From: Candidatus Blackburnbacteria bacterium RIFCSPLOWO2_01_FULL_40_20
GTDB lineage: Bacteria > Patescibacteriota > Microgenomatia > UBA8517 > UBA10165
Direction of reading: 5' to 3'
Assembly: GCA_001816475.1 (NCBI GenBank)
Contig: MHCC01000003.1
Span: forward strand, 1-33,214
Length of the DNA stretch: 33,214 bases
Shown here: in pieces, positions 7,094 to 14,702 of the stretch
Position numbering within the stretch: the stretch's first letter is position 1
How the letters are laid out: every line of letters begins with the position of its first letter
The notes under the pieces: model-generated
Seen by the model: the letters and a program-made list of their open reading frames with translations, nothing else
What the model was told of the DNA's origin: nothing
The model's database searches: none
Program-made: the position numbers and the translations under genes

Positions 7094-8926
7094 GTGATCA
7101 AGAAAATCTTGCCACCACTAATCTACCGCGAACAATTTGCCCAAATATTTTTTACTATCCGGGAAGTGTTTGGGATACTTTGGAATATTAATCCACGGCT
7201 TACTATTTTAGTTTTAGCACTCAGTTCTTTTTTTGGTTTTTTGTCGCTCCCTATTTTTTATCTTGAGAAACTTATTTTAGACAAACTGGTTGGGAGTATT
7301 GGAACCTCAAATTGGCAAGCCGCAATCTATCCCCTTGCTCTTTTGATTGGAGCAAGGGCACTAGCAGAGACTATTAGAAATGTAATCGGAAGTATTCAGT
7401 CATATGCAAAGCAAGTAGCTTCTCGGGCGTTTAATATCCGAGTGGAGATAATGTTAGGTGAGAAGTTGGCTACTCTTGACGCACAAACTATTAACGATCC
7501 AACTTTTCAAGATCGGTACAACAAAATCGAGCGACAATCAGGAAACAGAGGATGGAGCTTGATTATGTCGTTGACAGACATCCCCGGATCTATATTAGGA
7601 CTAATTTCTTCAGCTGGAATTCTTTTGTTCTTGAGCCCACTAGTAGTTGTTCTGGCTGCGCTTGTAACTTTTCCGGTAATTTTAGTTGACAGAGACTACG
7701 TTAAAAAGGGATATGAACTAGATAGTAAGCAATCACTTCGTTATCGAATTTACGGGTGGCTTGCAAGCTACCTTCAAGAGACAAAAAGATATTGCGAATT
7801 AAGGATTCTTTCTCTTCAAGGTCACCTTGTAAATAGGATGAAAAATATTTCGAATGAATTTTTGGAAGAGGACAAAAATCTTAGAGCCAAAAGAGAAAAA
7901 TCCAGGATTTGGACATATTTTCCTTATTTGTTTTATTACGGCGGCACTAACATTTATTTTGCATTCCTAGTAATAACTACAAAGATTTCCGTTGGTTCAT
8001 ATCAAATGTTTTTAAGAGCGTTGCTTTCTGTCGGACAAAACTTCAGTTCACTATTTAACTCTTTTTCGGAAATATATGAAAACTACGTTTACGTTGAGGA
8101 CATTCATTGGTTTATGAATCTTAAACCTCAAATGAATGTGAACGAAAATGGGGAAAAAGTAGAGAAGGTTGTTAACGGAATTGAATTTAAAGATGTGTGG
8201 TTTAAATACGCAGAAGATAAGGATTGGATATTGAAAGGCATAAATCTTAATCTAACGTTAGGTGAAAGGATAGCAGTAGTTGGAGAAAACGGCGCTGGAA
8301 AATCTACCTTGATAAAGCTTCTTACGCGTTTTTATGATCCTTCTGAAGGAGCTGTTGAGTTGGACGGCAAAGATGTTAGGTTGTTAAATTACGAGTATTA
8401 TCACAAACGGTTTGCAGTCCTATTCCAAGATTTTGAAACATATCCATTTTCAGTTATCGACACAATAGGCTTTGGAGACGTGGAGCGGATGAAAGACATT
8501 GAAGGTATTAAGGTTGCAGCTAAAAAAGCAGATATTGACGAATTTGTAGAAAGTTTGCCGCTAAAGTATGAAAATCCATTAAATCAACAATTTGACAAGG
8601 GTGTGCAACCTTCCGGAGGTCAGTGGCAGAGATTTGGGATAGCGAGAATGTTGTTTCGCGAAAAAGCTGATATTTTAGTGCTCGACGAGCCGACGTCAAA
8701 CGTTGATCCGGAGGCAGAAGAGAAAATTTTTAATGAACTCCTTAAAAAATCAAAGTCTAAAATTTTAATCTTTGTGTCCCAAAGATTTTCGACAGTCAGA
8801 CGAGCCGACAAAATTTTAGTTGTCGACAAGGGAAAGGTAATTGAGCAAGGGACACATGAGGAGTTAATGAAATTGGACGGAAAGTATACTAGGCTGTTTA
8901 AGCTTCAAGCAAAAGGATATGTTTAA
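7094..8926 (+). CDS. ABC exporter half-transporter (membrane + ATPase domains)
   Basis: A 610-residue half-transporter of the multidrug/lipid exporter type. An N-terminal membrane domain with several hydrophobic helices (about residues 25-330) is followed by the ATPase domain with Walker A GENGAGKST (near 396-404), signature PSGGQWQRFGIAR and Walker B DILVLDEPTSNVD. The switch (H-loop) histidine is replaced: the usual SHRFSTVR reads SQRFSTVR, with Gln at residue 563. The frame is open back to 6986, but that stretch runs antisense into rarA; GTG 7094 directly behind a -10 box is the better start. The end overlaps the methyltransferase gene by 8 bases. The substrate cannot be told. Confidence 0.85.
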   Translation: MIKKILPPLIYREQFAQIFFTIREVFGILWNINPRLTILVLALSSFFGFLSLPIFYLEKLILDKLVGSIGTSNWQAAIYPLALLIGARALAETIRNVIGSIQSYAKQVASRAFNIRVEIMLGEKLATLDAQTINDPTFQDRYNKIERQSGNRGWSLIMSLTDIPGSILGLISSAGILLFLSPLVVVLAALVTFPVILVDRDYVKKGYELDSKQSLRYRIYGWLASYLQETKRYCELRILSLQGHLVNRMKNISNEFLEEDKNLRAKREKSRIWTYFPYLFYYGGTNIYFAFLVITTKISVGSYQMFLRALLSVGQNFSSLFNSFSEIYENYVYVEDIHWFMNLKPQMNVNENGEKVEKVVNGIEFKDVWFKYAEDKDWILKGINLNLTLGERIAVVGENGAGKSTLIKLLTRFYDPSEGAVELDGKDVRLLNYEYYHKRFAVLFQDFETYPFSVIDTIGFGDVERMKDIEGIKVAAKKADIDEFVESLPLKYENPLNQQFDKGVQPSGGQWQRFGIARMLFREKADILVLDEPTSNVDPEAEEKIFNELLKKSKSKILIFVSQRFSTVRRADKILVVDKGKVIEQGTHEELMKLDGKYTRLFKLQAKGYV

Positions 8927-9548
8927 ACTTATAAAAATATTAGAGGAAGTTGAGTCTCCATACAACGGCAAAATTCAAGTTGTCCAAACCTTTGAAGGAA
9001 GACGGATTTTGGTTGGTGGAGTAAGCCAAAGCGGATGGCTTGTTAAGAAGGTTTGGGAAACCGCCCTAAAAAGATTGAAGAAGGACAAAGCGGAAGCTGG
9101 GGAAATACTAATATTAGGGCTTGGAGGAGGGTCGATTACGGAGGTTGTTTCGGGCCTTTGGCCAAATGCCCAAATGACAGCAGTTGACATAGACTGTGAG
9201 ATGGTTAACATGGGAAAGAAGTATTTGGACCTTGATAAGGTAAAAAATTTAAGAATAGAAATAGAAGACGCAGAAAAATTTGTTAAAAGCACAAAGAAAA
9301 AATACGACTTTGTACTTATAGATTTGTACAAAGGGCCAAAAATGCCAGAACAATTCATGGGGAAAAAGTTTGTAGAGGCTTTTTACCAGTTGCTTGAAAA
9401 AAGTGGCGTTGCAGCGTTTAATCATTTGTTTACTCAAACGGAAAAAAATGACGCACTTTCTCTTGAAGGTAAATTACGCGAAAATTTTTCGTCAATTTTG
9501 CGCGTATATCCAGAAGCAAATGTTGTATATTTATGCTTCAAAGAATGA
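8919..9548 (+). CDS. Spermidine-synthase-like SAM-dependent methyltransferase fold protein
   Basis: A 209-residue Rossmann-fold protein of the spermidine synthase/methyltransferase group. The nucleotide-binding motif ILILGLGGGSITEVV (about residues 63-77) is followed by the acidic strand end AVDID. DFVLIDLYKGPKMPEQF corresponds to the catalytic region of spermidine synthases, in which an Asp activates the amine. It is shorter than true spermidine synthases (about 280), lacking most of the N-terminal beta domain, so the substrate is uncertain. It overlaps the ABC transporter by 8 bases, so the two are co-translated and may act on one compound. Confidence 0.6.
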   Translation: MFKLIKILEEVESPYNGKIQVVQTFEGRRILVGGVSQSGWLVKKVWETALKRLKKDKAEAGEILILGLGGGSITEVVSGLWPNAQMTAVDIDCEMVNMGKKYLDLDKVKNLRIEIEDAEKFVKSTKKKYDFVLIDLYKGPKMPEQFMGKKFVEAFYQLLEKSGVAAFNHLFTQTEKNDALSLEGKLRENFSSILRVYPEANVVYLCFKE

Positions 9549-9610
9549 GTTTTTTGGTAGGATCTTTATAATACAAAGTGGTACAAAGATTATCAGAATG
9601 GATCTGCGAG

Positions 9611-9619
9611 TGCTATAAT
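9611..9619 (+). promoter_or_regulatory. Extended -10 box upstream of the structured RNA
   Basis: TGCTATAAT is a consensus -10 with TGN extension and no obvious -35. It could start a longer version of the transcript through 9734-9977. Apart from this box and the promoter at 9686-9715, I see nothing in 9549-9730. Confidence 0.35.
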
Positions 9620-9685
9620 CTTTTTAAACTAGATACGGCTTGAAAAATCGCTCCTATTTGCTCCTCTTGCGCACAATAAAATGGG

Positions 9686-9715
9686 TTGACACATGTTTTT
9701 ATTTTGCTTCATAGT
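9686..9715 (+). promoter_or_regulatory. Promoter of the pseudoknot RNA / poly-lysine ORF
   Basis: A consensus TTGACA (9686-9691) is followed after 18 bases by CATAGT (9710-9715), which matches 4 of 6 positions of TATAAT. Transcription would start near 9722, just before the structured RNA at 9734-9819. Confidence 0.5.
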
Positions 9716-9733
9716 GAATGCAGAACGTAAATC

Positions 9734-9819
9734 AAAACCCTGTTTTTTCTTTGTTCTTTTCTTACAAGTGCTTAAGCAAAAGAACATTTGCACTTGTAAT
9801 ATAGAAATATAAGGGTTTT
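9734..9819 (+). ncRNA. Predicted pseudoknotted leader RNA (unknown class)
   Basis: Three perfect complementary pairs are visible. An outer stem joins AAAACCCT (9734-9741) and AGGGTTTT (9812-9819). Inside it, GTTCTTTT (9753-9760) pairs with AAAAGAAC (9778-9785), and TTACAAGTGC (9762-9771) pairs with GCACTTGTAA (9790-9799). The last two stems cross, giving an H-type pseudoknot with loops of 1, 6 and 4 bases. It sits 31 bases before a small lysine-rich ORF with a strong ribosome site, and behind a promoter. This layout fits a cis-regulatory RNA such as a riboswitch or protein-binding leader. I do not recognise the class. Confidence 0.6.
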
Positions 9820-9850
9820 AAAACGTTTTGGAGAAAAAGAGAGGTAGGTG

Positions 9851-9904
9851 ATGAAAATGGCAGCCAAAAAAAAGAAGAAGGCAGGAAAGAAAAAGAAGAG
9901 ATAA
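9851..9904 (+). CDS. 17-residue poly-lysine peptide/protein
   Basis: The ORF reads MKMAAKKKKKAGKKKKR, with 10 Lys and one Arg in 17 residues. A second Met at position 3 (9857) may be the real start. GAGAGGTAGGTG directly upstream is one of the strongest Shine-Dalgarno sequences in the window, which argues for real and heavy translation. It has its own promoter (9686-9715), structured leader and terminator (9923-9977), so it is a self-contained transcription unit. The extreme basic charge suggests binding to RNA, DNA or the ribosome. A run of eight A bases inside could also cause ribosome slipping or stalling, so a regulatory peptide is possible. No family recognised. Confidence 0.5.
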   Translation: MKMAAKKKKKAGKKKKR

Positions 9905-9922
9905 GTTCTCGAGAAAGGATGG

Positions 9923-9977
9923 GCCCACGCAAAGTAAAAGTTTTTGGTAATGAGATGTGGGCTTTTCCTGTTTTTTT
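9923..9977 (+). terminator. Terminator after the poly-lysine ORF
   Basis: GCCCAC (9923-9928) pairs with GTGGGC (9957-9962) around a 28-base loop. It is followed by TTTT and, after CCTG, a run of seven T at 9971-9977. The loop is long for an intrinsic terminator, so it may also be part of the RNA structure. Confidence 0.45.
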
Positions 9978-10008
9978 GACACTAGTGATATCTCCAGGCA
10001 GCTTCAAA

Positions 10009-10017
10009 TGGTATAAT
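10009..10017 (+). promoter_or_regulatory. Extended -10 box in front of secA
   Basis: TGGTATAAT overlaps the first base positions of the 43-base repeat array. Transcription would start near 10024, making the repeats the secA leader of about 148 bases. No good -35 is seen at 17 bases. Confidence 0.45.
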
Positions 10018-10131
10018 CAATCTTGTAAACGCAAGATTTCATATGACTTTAAGTCAGAATCAATCTTGTAAACGCAAGATTTCATATGACTTTCAGTCAG
10101 AATCAATCTTGTAAACGCAAGATTTCATATG
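10015..10131 (+). repeat. Three tandem 43-base repeats in the secA leader
   Basis: Copies begin at 10015, 10058 and 10101 with an exact period of 43; the third stops after 31 bases. The first two differ at one position (TTTAAG versus TTTCAG). Each copy has a 7-base-pair hairpin AATCTTG/CAAGATT with loop TAAACG, and the first two also have TGACTT/AAGTCA-type palindromes. The repeats have no spacers, so this is not a CRISPR array. Lying between a -10 box and secA, they would form a series of hairpins in the mRNA leader. Confidence 0.85.
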
Positions 10132-10171
10132 GTTTCTTGTGTCACGAATTATTTGATCGGCCGTAATATAT

Positions 10172-12919
10172 ATGATAAATGTATTTTCAAGCCTATTTGA
10201 TCCCAATAAAAAAGAAGTTCAAAGACTCTCTGAGATTGTTGAAGAAATAAATAAACTTTCCCCAAAATTCGAGAAGTTAAAAGAAACAGATTTTGTGAAA
10301 AAGACTCTCGAGTACAAAGAAAGAATTAAAAAAGGAGAAGACTTAATAAAAGTGTTACCTGAAGCCTTTGCAATTGCTCGTGAGGCCTCAAGCCGCGCAA
10401 TCGGACTACGGCCCTACGATACACAGTTGATGGCCGGAATTGCGCTTTTTGAGGGCAAGATTTCAGAACAAAAAACGGGAGAAGGAAAAACATTGTCTGC
10501 TGTCGCCCCTCTTTATTTGCACGCTTTAGTTGGCCGTGGGGTTCATTTAGTAACGGTTAACGATTACTTGGCCCGACGTGACGCCGGCTGGAACGGGCCA
10601 ACTTTTAATTTGTTAGGACTTAAAGTTGCGTCAATTATTCAAGAAGGAAAGTCTTTTATTTACGATCCCGAGTTTAACGATCCAACACACGGGGACGAGA
10701 GGCTTGCTCATCTAAAGATGTGTTCCCGGCAAGAAGCATACAAGGCGGACATTGTTTACGGAACAAACAATGAGTTCGGATTTGATTACCTTCGAGACAA
10801 CATGGTTGGAGATGTCTCTGAAATGTCTCAGCGTGGACATTATTATGCAATTGTTGATGAGGTTGACTCTGTATTGGTTGACGAGGCCAGGACTCCACTT
10901 ATTATCTCTGCACCTGATGCAGAACCAACAGATAAATATTACAAGTTTGCAGAGTTAGTCAAAAGTTTATCCGCCGATACCGACTATACGGTTGACGAAA
11001 AAACAAAAACTGCAAATTTAACAGAACATGGAGTTGCAAAAGTTGAAAAACTTCTCGGTGTAACCAACCTTTACGAAAAAGATTTTGACACAATACACCA
11101 CGTTGAGAATGCACTTCGAGCAAGAACTCTATATCTAAAAGACAGAGACTATGTTGTCAAAGATAACGAGGTAACAATTGTTGATGAGTTTACAGGCAGA
11201 CTAATGTTTGGGCGGCGCTGGTCTGATGGTTTACATCAAGCAGTGGAAGCAAAAGAAGGCGCTCGAATTCAGCAAGAAAGTAAAACACTAGCCACTATAT
11301 CTTTCCAAAACTATTTTAGGTTGTATGAAAACTTGGCTGGGATGACGGGGACTGCTGCCACTGAAGCGGAAGAGTTTCATAAAATTTACAAACTTGATGT
11401 TGTTGTTATTCCAACCTACCGCCCCATGGTAAGAAAAGATCATTCGGACTCCATTTATAAAACAGCTAGGGCAAAATACGCAGCGGTGGTTCGCGAAGCA
11501 GACGAAGCAAGAAAGGAAGGCAGGCCAGTTTTAATTGGTACGACATCAATTGAAAAAAATGAAATAATCTCCGAATTCTTAAAACGTAAAAAAGTTCCCC
11601 ATAATGTCTTAAACGCCAAAAACCATGAAAGAGAGGCACAAATTATTGCCGAAGCGGGTAAACCAGGAAATGTAACTGTTGCAACCAACATGGCGGGTCG
11701 AGGAGTGGATATCATCTTGGGCGGTGAAAGGCCCGCTTCGCCGAAGCGCGAGCGAGGCGAGCCGGACGCACCTCCAGGAGTAGACCGCGCAACACACGAG
11801 AAGTCCAAAGCATATGAAGAATGGAAAAAACAACACGAGCTAGTTGTAAAAGCCGGTGGGCTATACGTTATCGGAACTGAACGACACGAGTCGCGAAGAA
11901 TTGATAATCAGTTGCGAGGCCGATCCGGGCGTTTGGGAGATCCGGGCTCAAGCAAATTTTACTTGTCACTTGAGGACGATTTGATGAGAATTTTTGGAGG
12001 AGACAGAATTGCTGGAATGATGGAACGTTTACAAATTCCAGAAGACCAGCCGATTGAAAACTCGTTAATTTCCCGTGCAATAGAACAAGCTCAACTAAAG
12101 GTGGAGGGTTTCCATTTTGATGCAAGAAAACGGGTTGTTGAGTATGATGACGTTGCAAATCAGCAAAGAGAAATTGTTTACAAACTAAGAAAGCAAGTTT
12201 TGCTTGGCGAGGAACTAAAGGAGAAAATTCGAGCTAGACTTGAAGAGCAAATAGTAGGAATTGTAAATTTGGTGTTTGCTGAGGCAGCTGGTGAAAATGT
12301 TAATTATGAACGGCTGTTGATGGCATTTTTGGAGATTGCGCCGTTTGATGATGAATCTCAAAAAAGATTACTTGAAAAAGTTAAAGACCTTAAAGATCAA
12401 GAAAAAATAACTTCATTTTTAACAGGACTGGTTGACGATCTTTACAAAAAACGTGAGGAACAAATGGGGCAGGAGTTGATGCGTCAAGCTGAGAAATATG
12501 CATTCCTCTCTTCAATTGATACTCTTTGGATTCAACATTTGGACAACTTGGATGATCTTCGAGAGGGTATTGGTCTTCGTGGTTACGGACAACGCGACCC
12601 ATTGGTTGAGTATAAAAATGAAGCCTTTGAACTTTTTGATCGCTTGATGGCGAATATTGATGCAAATGTTACTCGAAGAATCTTTAGGATGATTCCAAAC
12701 ATTGTCCAACAACCAACAATAGATGTTGAGGACGCAAAAACTAATGCTGATAAGTCAGACCAAACAGGATTGGTGCAAGTGTCCCCAATTGCCGGAGAAA
12801 CACCCCTAACCAGAGCGTCCAATCAGTCTAAGTCGAAGGACGAATTGGGACGAAACGACCCATGTTGGTGCGGTTCAGGTAAGAAGTTTAAAAAATGTCA
12901 CTATCCCTCTCTTGGGTAA
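10172..12919 (+). CDS. secA: Preprotein translocase ATPase SecA
   Basis: SecA is the motor that pushes unfolded preproteins through SecYEG. The 915-residue protein shows Walker A TGEGKT (102-107), the DEVD Walker B-type box (near residue 230), the PTYRP segment, GRGVDIILGG, and the helicase motif VIGTERHESRRIDNQLRGRSGR. The C-terminus has the zinc-binding SEC-C tail (CWCGSG then KKCH), which contacts SecB or ribosomes in other bacteria. Residues from about 519 to 540 (ERPASPKRERGEPDAPPG) are a GC-rich palindromic insertion in a variable loop. The start is ATG 10172; no clear Shine-Dalgarno sequence is seen. The leader holds three 43-base repeats. Confidence 0.97.
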   Translation: MINVFSSLFDPNKKEVQRLSEIVEEINKLSPKFEKLKETDFVKKTLEYKERIKKGEDLIKVLPEAFAIAREASSRAIGLRPYDTQLMAGIALFEGKISEQKTGEGKTLSAVAPLYLHALVGRGVHLVTVNDYLARRDAGWNGPTFNLLGLKVASIIQEGKSFIYDPEFNDPTHGDERLAHLKMCSRQEAYKADIVYGTNNEFGFDYLRDNMVGDVSEMSQRGHYYAIVDEVDSVLVDEARTPLIISAPDAEPTDKYYKFAELVKSLSADTDYTVDEKTKTANLTEHGVAKVEKLLGVTNLYEKDFDTIHHVENALRARTLYLKDRDYVVKDNEVTIVDEFTGRLMFGRRWSDGLHQAVEAKEGARIQQESKTLATISFQNYFRLYENLAGMTGTAATEAEEFHKIYKLDVVVIPTYRPMVRKDHSDSIYKTARAKYAAVVREADEARKEGRPVLIGTTSIEKNEIISEFLKRKKVPHNVLNAKNHEREAQIIAEAGKPGNVTVATNMAGRGVDIILGGERPASPKRERGEPDAPPGVDRATHEKSKAYEEWKKQHELVVKAGGLYVIGTERHESRRIDNQLRGRSGRLGDPGSSKFYLSLEDDLMRIFGGDRIAGMMERLQIPEDQPIENSLISRAIEQAQLKVEGFHFDARKRVVEYDDVANQQREIVYKLRKQVLLGEELKEKIRARLEEQIVGIVNLVFAEAAGENVNYERLLMAFLEIAPFDDESQKRLLEKVKDLKDQEKITSFLTGLVDDLYKKREEQMGQELMRQAEKYAFLSSIDTLWIQHLDNLDDLREGIGLRGYGQRDPLVEYKNEAFELFDRLMANIDANVTRRIFRMIPNIVQQPTIDVEDAKTNADKSDQTGLVQVSPIAGETPLTRASNQSKSKDELGRNDPCWCGSGKKFKKCHYPSLG
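11728..11775 (+). repeat. In-frame GC-rich palindromic insertion in secA
   Basis: CGCTTC (11734-11739) pairs with GAAGCG (11743-11748) around GCC, and GCTTCGCC on the left can alternatively pair with GGCGAGC on the right. The block is far richer in GC than the rest of secA. It encodes a charged, Pro-rich stretch between the conserved GRGVDIILGG and VIGTERHESRR motifs, a place where other SecA proteins are shorter. Confidence 0.5.
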
Positions 12920-12920
12920 T

Positions 12921-13045
12921 TATCCCGAGGCGGTAGCCCATTCGAGTCTGAGCTATGTTCATTCCTCAGACCTTCGGTTCTGAGACTACTCAGGTTCGAA
13001 GAAGTCGAAGACCTATGTTTACTCCTGGGGTGACAAAGTGACATA
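12921..13045. repeat. Cluster of intergenic palindromes after secA
   Basis: Several hairpins follow each other: CTCAGACC/GGTTCTGAG (one bulge) around TTC; GGTTCGA/TCGAAGACC around a short loop; and CTATGT/ACATAG enclosing GTGACAAAGTGAC. CTATGTTCATTCCT and CTATGTTTACTCCT are near-identical direct repeats. No T run follows, so a REP/MITE-like repeat unit is more likely than a terminator. Confidence 0.5.
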
Positions 13046-13061
13046 GTAACAAAATACTCAC

Positions 13062-13400
13062 ATGATTATTACCAAGTCAGAACCTTTTACAAAAGAAGAA
13101 ATAGGACAATTAAGAGAACTGTTTGATGTTTATATCAAAACCGTGATTGATGTTGAAAGAAAAGTTTGCTCTGCCGGAATGGATAGACATTTTGAAGGCG
13201 AAGAAATTCTATTGGATCAAGGATCAAAACAGTCTAACGTTTGGGGTGGAGGAATGGATGTAACTACAAAGGTTGTTGATTTTAATTCCTTTATTAATAT
13301 CAGACCGAATGATAATAATACGAGCAATGAAATACAGAACACGGAGATTAGAAAAAGATATGAGGAATTAACTAAGTATTTTTTTAAGGAGATTTTCTAA
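13062..13400 (+). CDS. DUF5674 family protein
   Basis: A 112-residue protein that I recognise as the DUF5674 family, common in Patescibacteria and some cyanobacteria; its function is unknown. Conserved features are the CSAGMDRHFEGEEILL segment (about 36-51), QGSKQSNVWGGG (53-64), and the INIRP..N.S.EI segment that leads into a final helix. It has no membrane helix or signal peptide, so it is cytoplasmic. One base separates it from the next ORF, so the two form an operon. Confidence 0.7.
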   Translation: MIITKSEPFTKEEIGQLRELFDVYIKTVIDVERKVCSAGMDRHFEGEEILLDQGSKQSNVWGGGMDVTTKVVDFNSFINIRPNDNNTSNEIQNTEIRKRYEELTKYFFKEIF

Positions 13401-13401
13401 A

Positions 13402-13689
13402 ATGGAGACGAAAATTATTATTGAATCTCTATCGATGGATTTGTTAAGAGCGGCATTGGGACTTCACAGGGGATCGGCAAGGATGGCTGAAGTTTTTAAA
13501 AAGGAGGCATTAAAAAGGATCGAGGAGTTGGAAGGCCAAAGTTCTAATCCTTATATTGACATGCTTGTGAACAAAACTAGAATTGTTTTGGAAAGTGACA
13601 GAGAGCGGACGGCAGAGGATTTATTGATGTATAGTATTCTCTTTCGAAACTTTGTTCAAAAGATAGAAGTTGACAAACTTTTTGTGTAG
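13402..13689 (+). CDS. Small helical protein of unknown function
   Basis: A 95-residue, apparently all-helical and soluble protein (MDLLRAALGLHRGSARMAEV, then charged helices). AAGGAG lies about 10 bases upstream of ATG 13402. The gene begins one base after the DUF5674 stop codon, so it is probably co-expressed with it. I do not recognise a family. The composition and length could suit a small regulatory or antitoxin-like partner, but nothing in the sequence proves this. Confidence 0.55.
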   Translation: METKIIIESLSMDLLRAALGLHRGSARMAEVFKKEALKRIEELEGQSSNPYIDMLVNKTRIVLESDRERTAEDLLMYSILFRNFVQKIEVDKLFV

Positions 13690-13705
13690 TTACTCCAAGA
13701 GAGGG

Positions 13706-14659
13706 TTAGACCTTTTTCAATTTTGCAATATAAAATGCTTCCATCAAATCAGTCGGCAAGATACGAGCGGTATTTTTAATTCTTTGGTCAAATTTTTTAC
13801 CCCCCCACTCCATAATTGGATTTAATATTTCCAAGTCTGGAATATTTATTGGTTCAATTTCAACACCTTCTTCTTTTTTAAGTATCCAATCGATTACTGC
13901 TTCGTTTTCCTCAGGCGCAAGCGTGCAAGTTGAGTAAACGATAATCCCTCCTGGTTTTGTTGCAGAAATTGCGGAACGCAGAAGAAACTTTTGGCGTTGC
14001 GAGAGTTCTTCAATTTTTTTAGTTGACCAGTTATTGAAAGTCTTGGGTTGGTTGCAATTAAATTTTCCTTCAAGACTACAAGGGACATCGGCCAACGACC
14101 TATCAAAATATTGAGGATATTTTTTCCAAAGAATCTGCCCGGGCATTCTTGTAAGTTTTGTATTCGTTATTCCTTGGAGCTTTAAGTTTGCATCAAGTTT
14201 AAAAAGTCTTACGCGGCTTAAATCGTTTGCAATAATTTCACCGGTGTTTTTCATAATTGATGCGACTTGTGTAGTTTTACTTCCAGGAGCTGCTGCAATA
14301 TCAAGTATTGTTTCGTTTGGCTGTGGATCGAGCACAAGCGGGGGAATCATACTTGAAAGGCCTTGGACGTACAAATATCCTTCGCGATAAAGGTCTGTTC
14401 CCATAAGTTTTCCCAACGAAGCATTCGCGTCTCCCTCTAGAATGAATGCATCTTTGTACCATTCAGCTCGTTTTGTTCGTAAATCGAAATCGTTTAATTT
14501 GCTTTCAAGCTTGTCCGAAGAGATCTTTAATGTATTTGCGCGCAATGTTGTTGGTTTTTTGACACAATAAGAATTTAAGACATTCTCTAGAGAGTCGTAT
14601 GGGGCAATTTCTTTAATACGCTCCATAAACTTTTCTGGCAATTTACCTAAATGTTCCAT
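13706..14659 (-). CDS. NOL1/NOP2/Sun family RNA cytosine-5 methyltransferase
   Basis: Transfers a methyl group from SAM to C5 of cytosine in rRNA or tRNA (RsmB/RsmF/NSUN family). The SAM-binding motif ILDIAAAPGSKTTQ lies at 118-131. The two catalytic cysteines are in DVPCS (C194) and YSTCT (C245). The N-terminal about 100 residues match the usual RRM-like region (KPTTLRANTLK). At 317 residues it has the catalytic core but lacks the C-terminal extensions of E. coli RsmF and the NusB-like domain of RsmB, so the exact target cannot be assigned. Its 3' end lies 16 bases from the convergent gene at 13402. Confidence 0.88.
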   Translation of the reverse strand: MEHLGKLPEKFMERIKEIAPYDSLENVLNSYCVKKPTTLRANTLKISSDKLESKLNDFDLRTKRAEWYKDAFILEGDANASLGKLMGTDLYREGYLYVQGLSSMIPPLVLDPQPNETILDIAAAPGSKTTQVASIMKNTGEIIANDLSRVRLFKLDANLKLQGITNTKLTRMPGQILWKKYPQYFDRSLADVPCSLEGKFNCNQPKTFNNWSTKKIEELSQRQKFLLRSAISATKPGGIIVYSTCTLAPEENEAVIDWILKKEEGVEIEPINIPDLEILNPIMEWGGKKFDQRIKNTARILPTDLMEAFYIAKLKKV

Positions 14660-14702
14660 TTTATAAAATAGTGTAAAATATCATCAAGTATATCAAACAA
14701 GT

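Noticed and set aside
10015-10131. CRISPR-like array
   Set aside because: The 43-base units follow each other without distinct spacers, there are fewer than three full copies, and no cas genes are in the window.
9851-10171. SecM-like arrest peptide controlling secA
   Set aside because: The small ORF has no signal peptide or SecM-type arrest motif and is separated from secA by a terminator-like hairpin and a second -10 box. Stalling on poly-lysine remains possible but is not shown.
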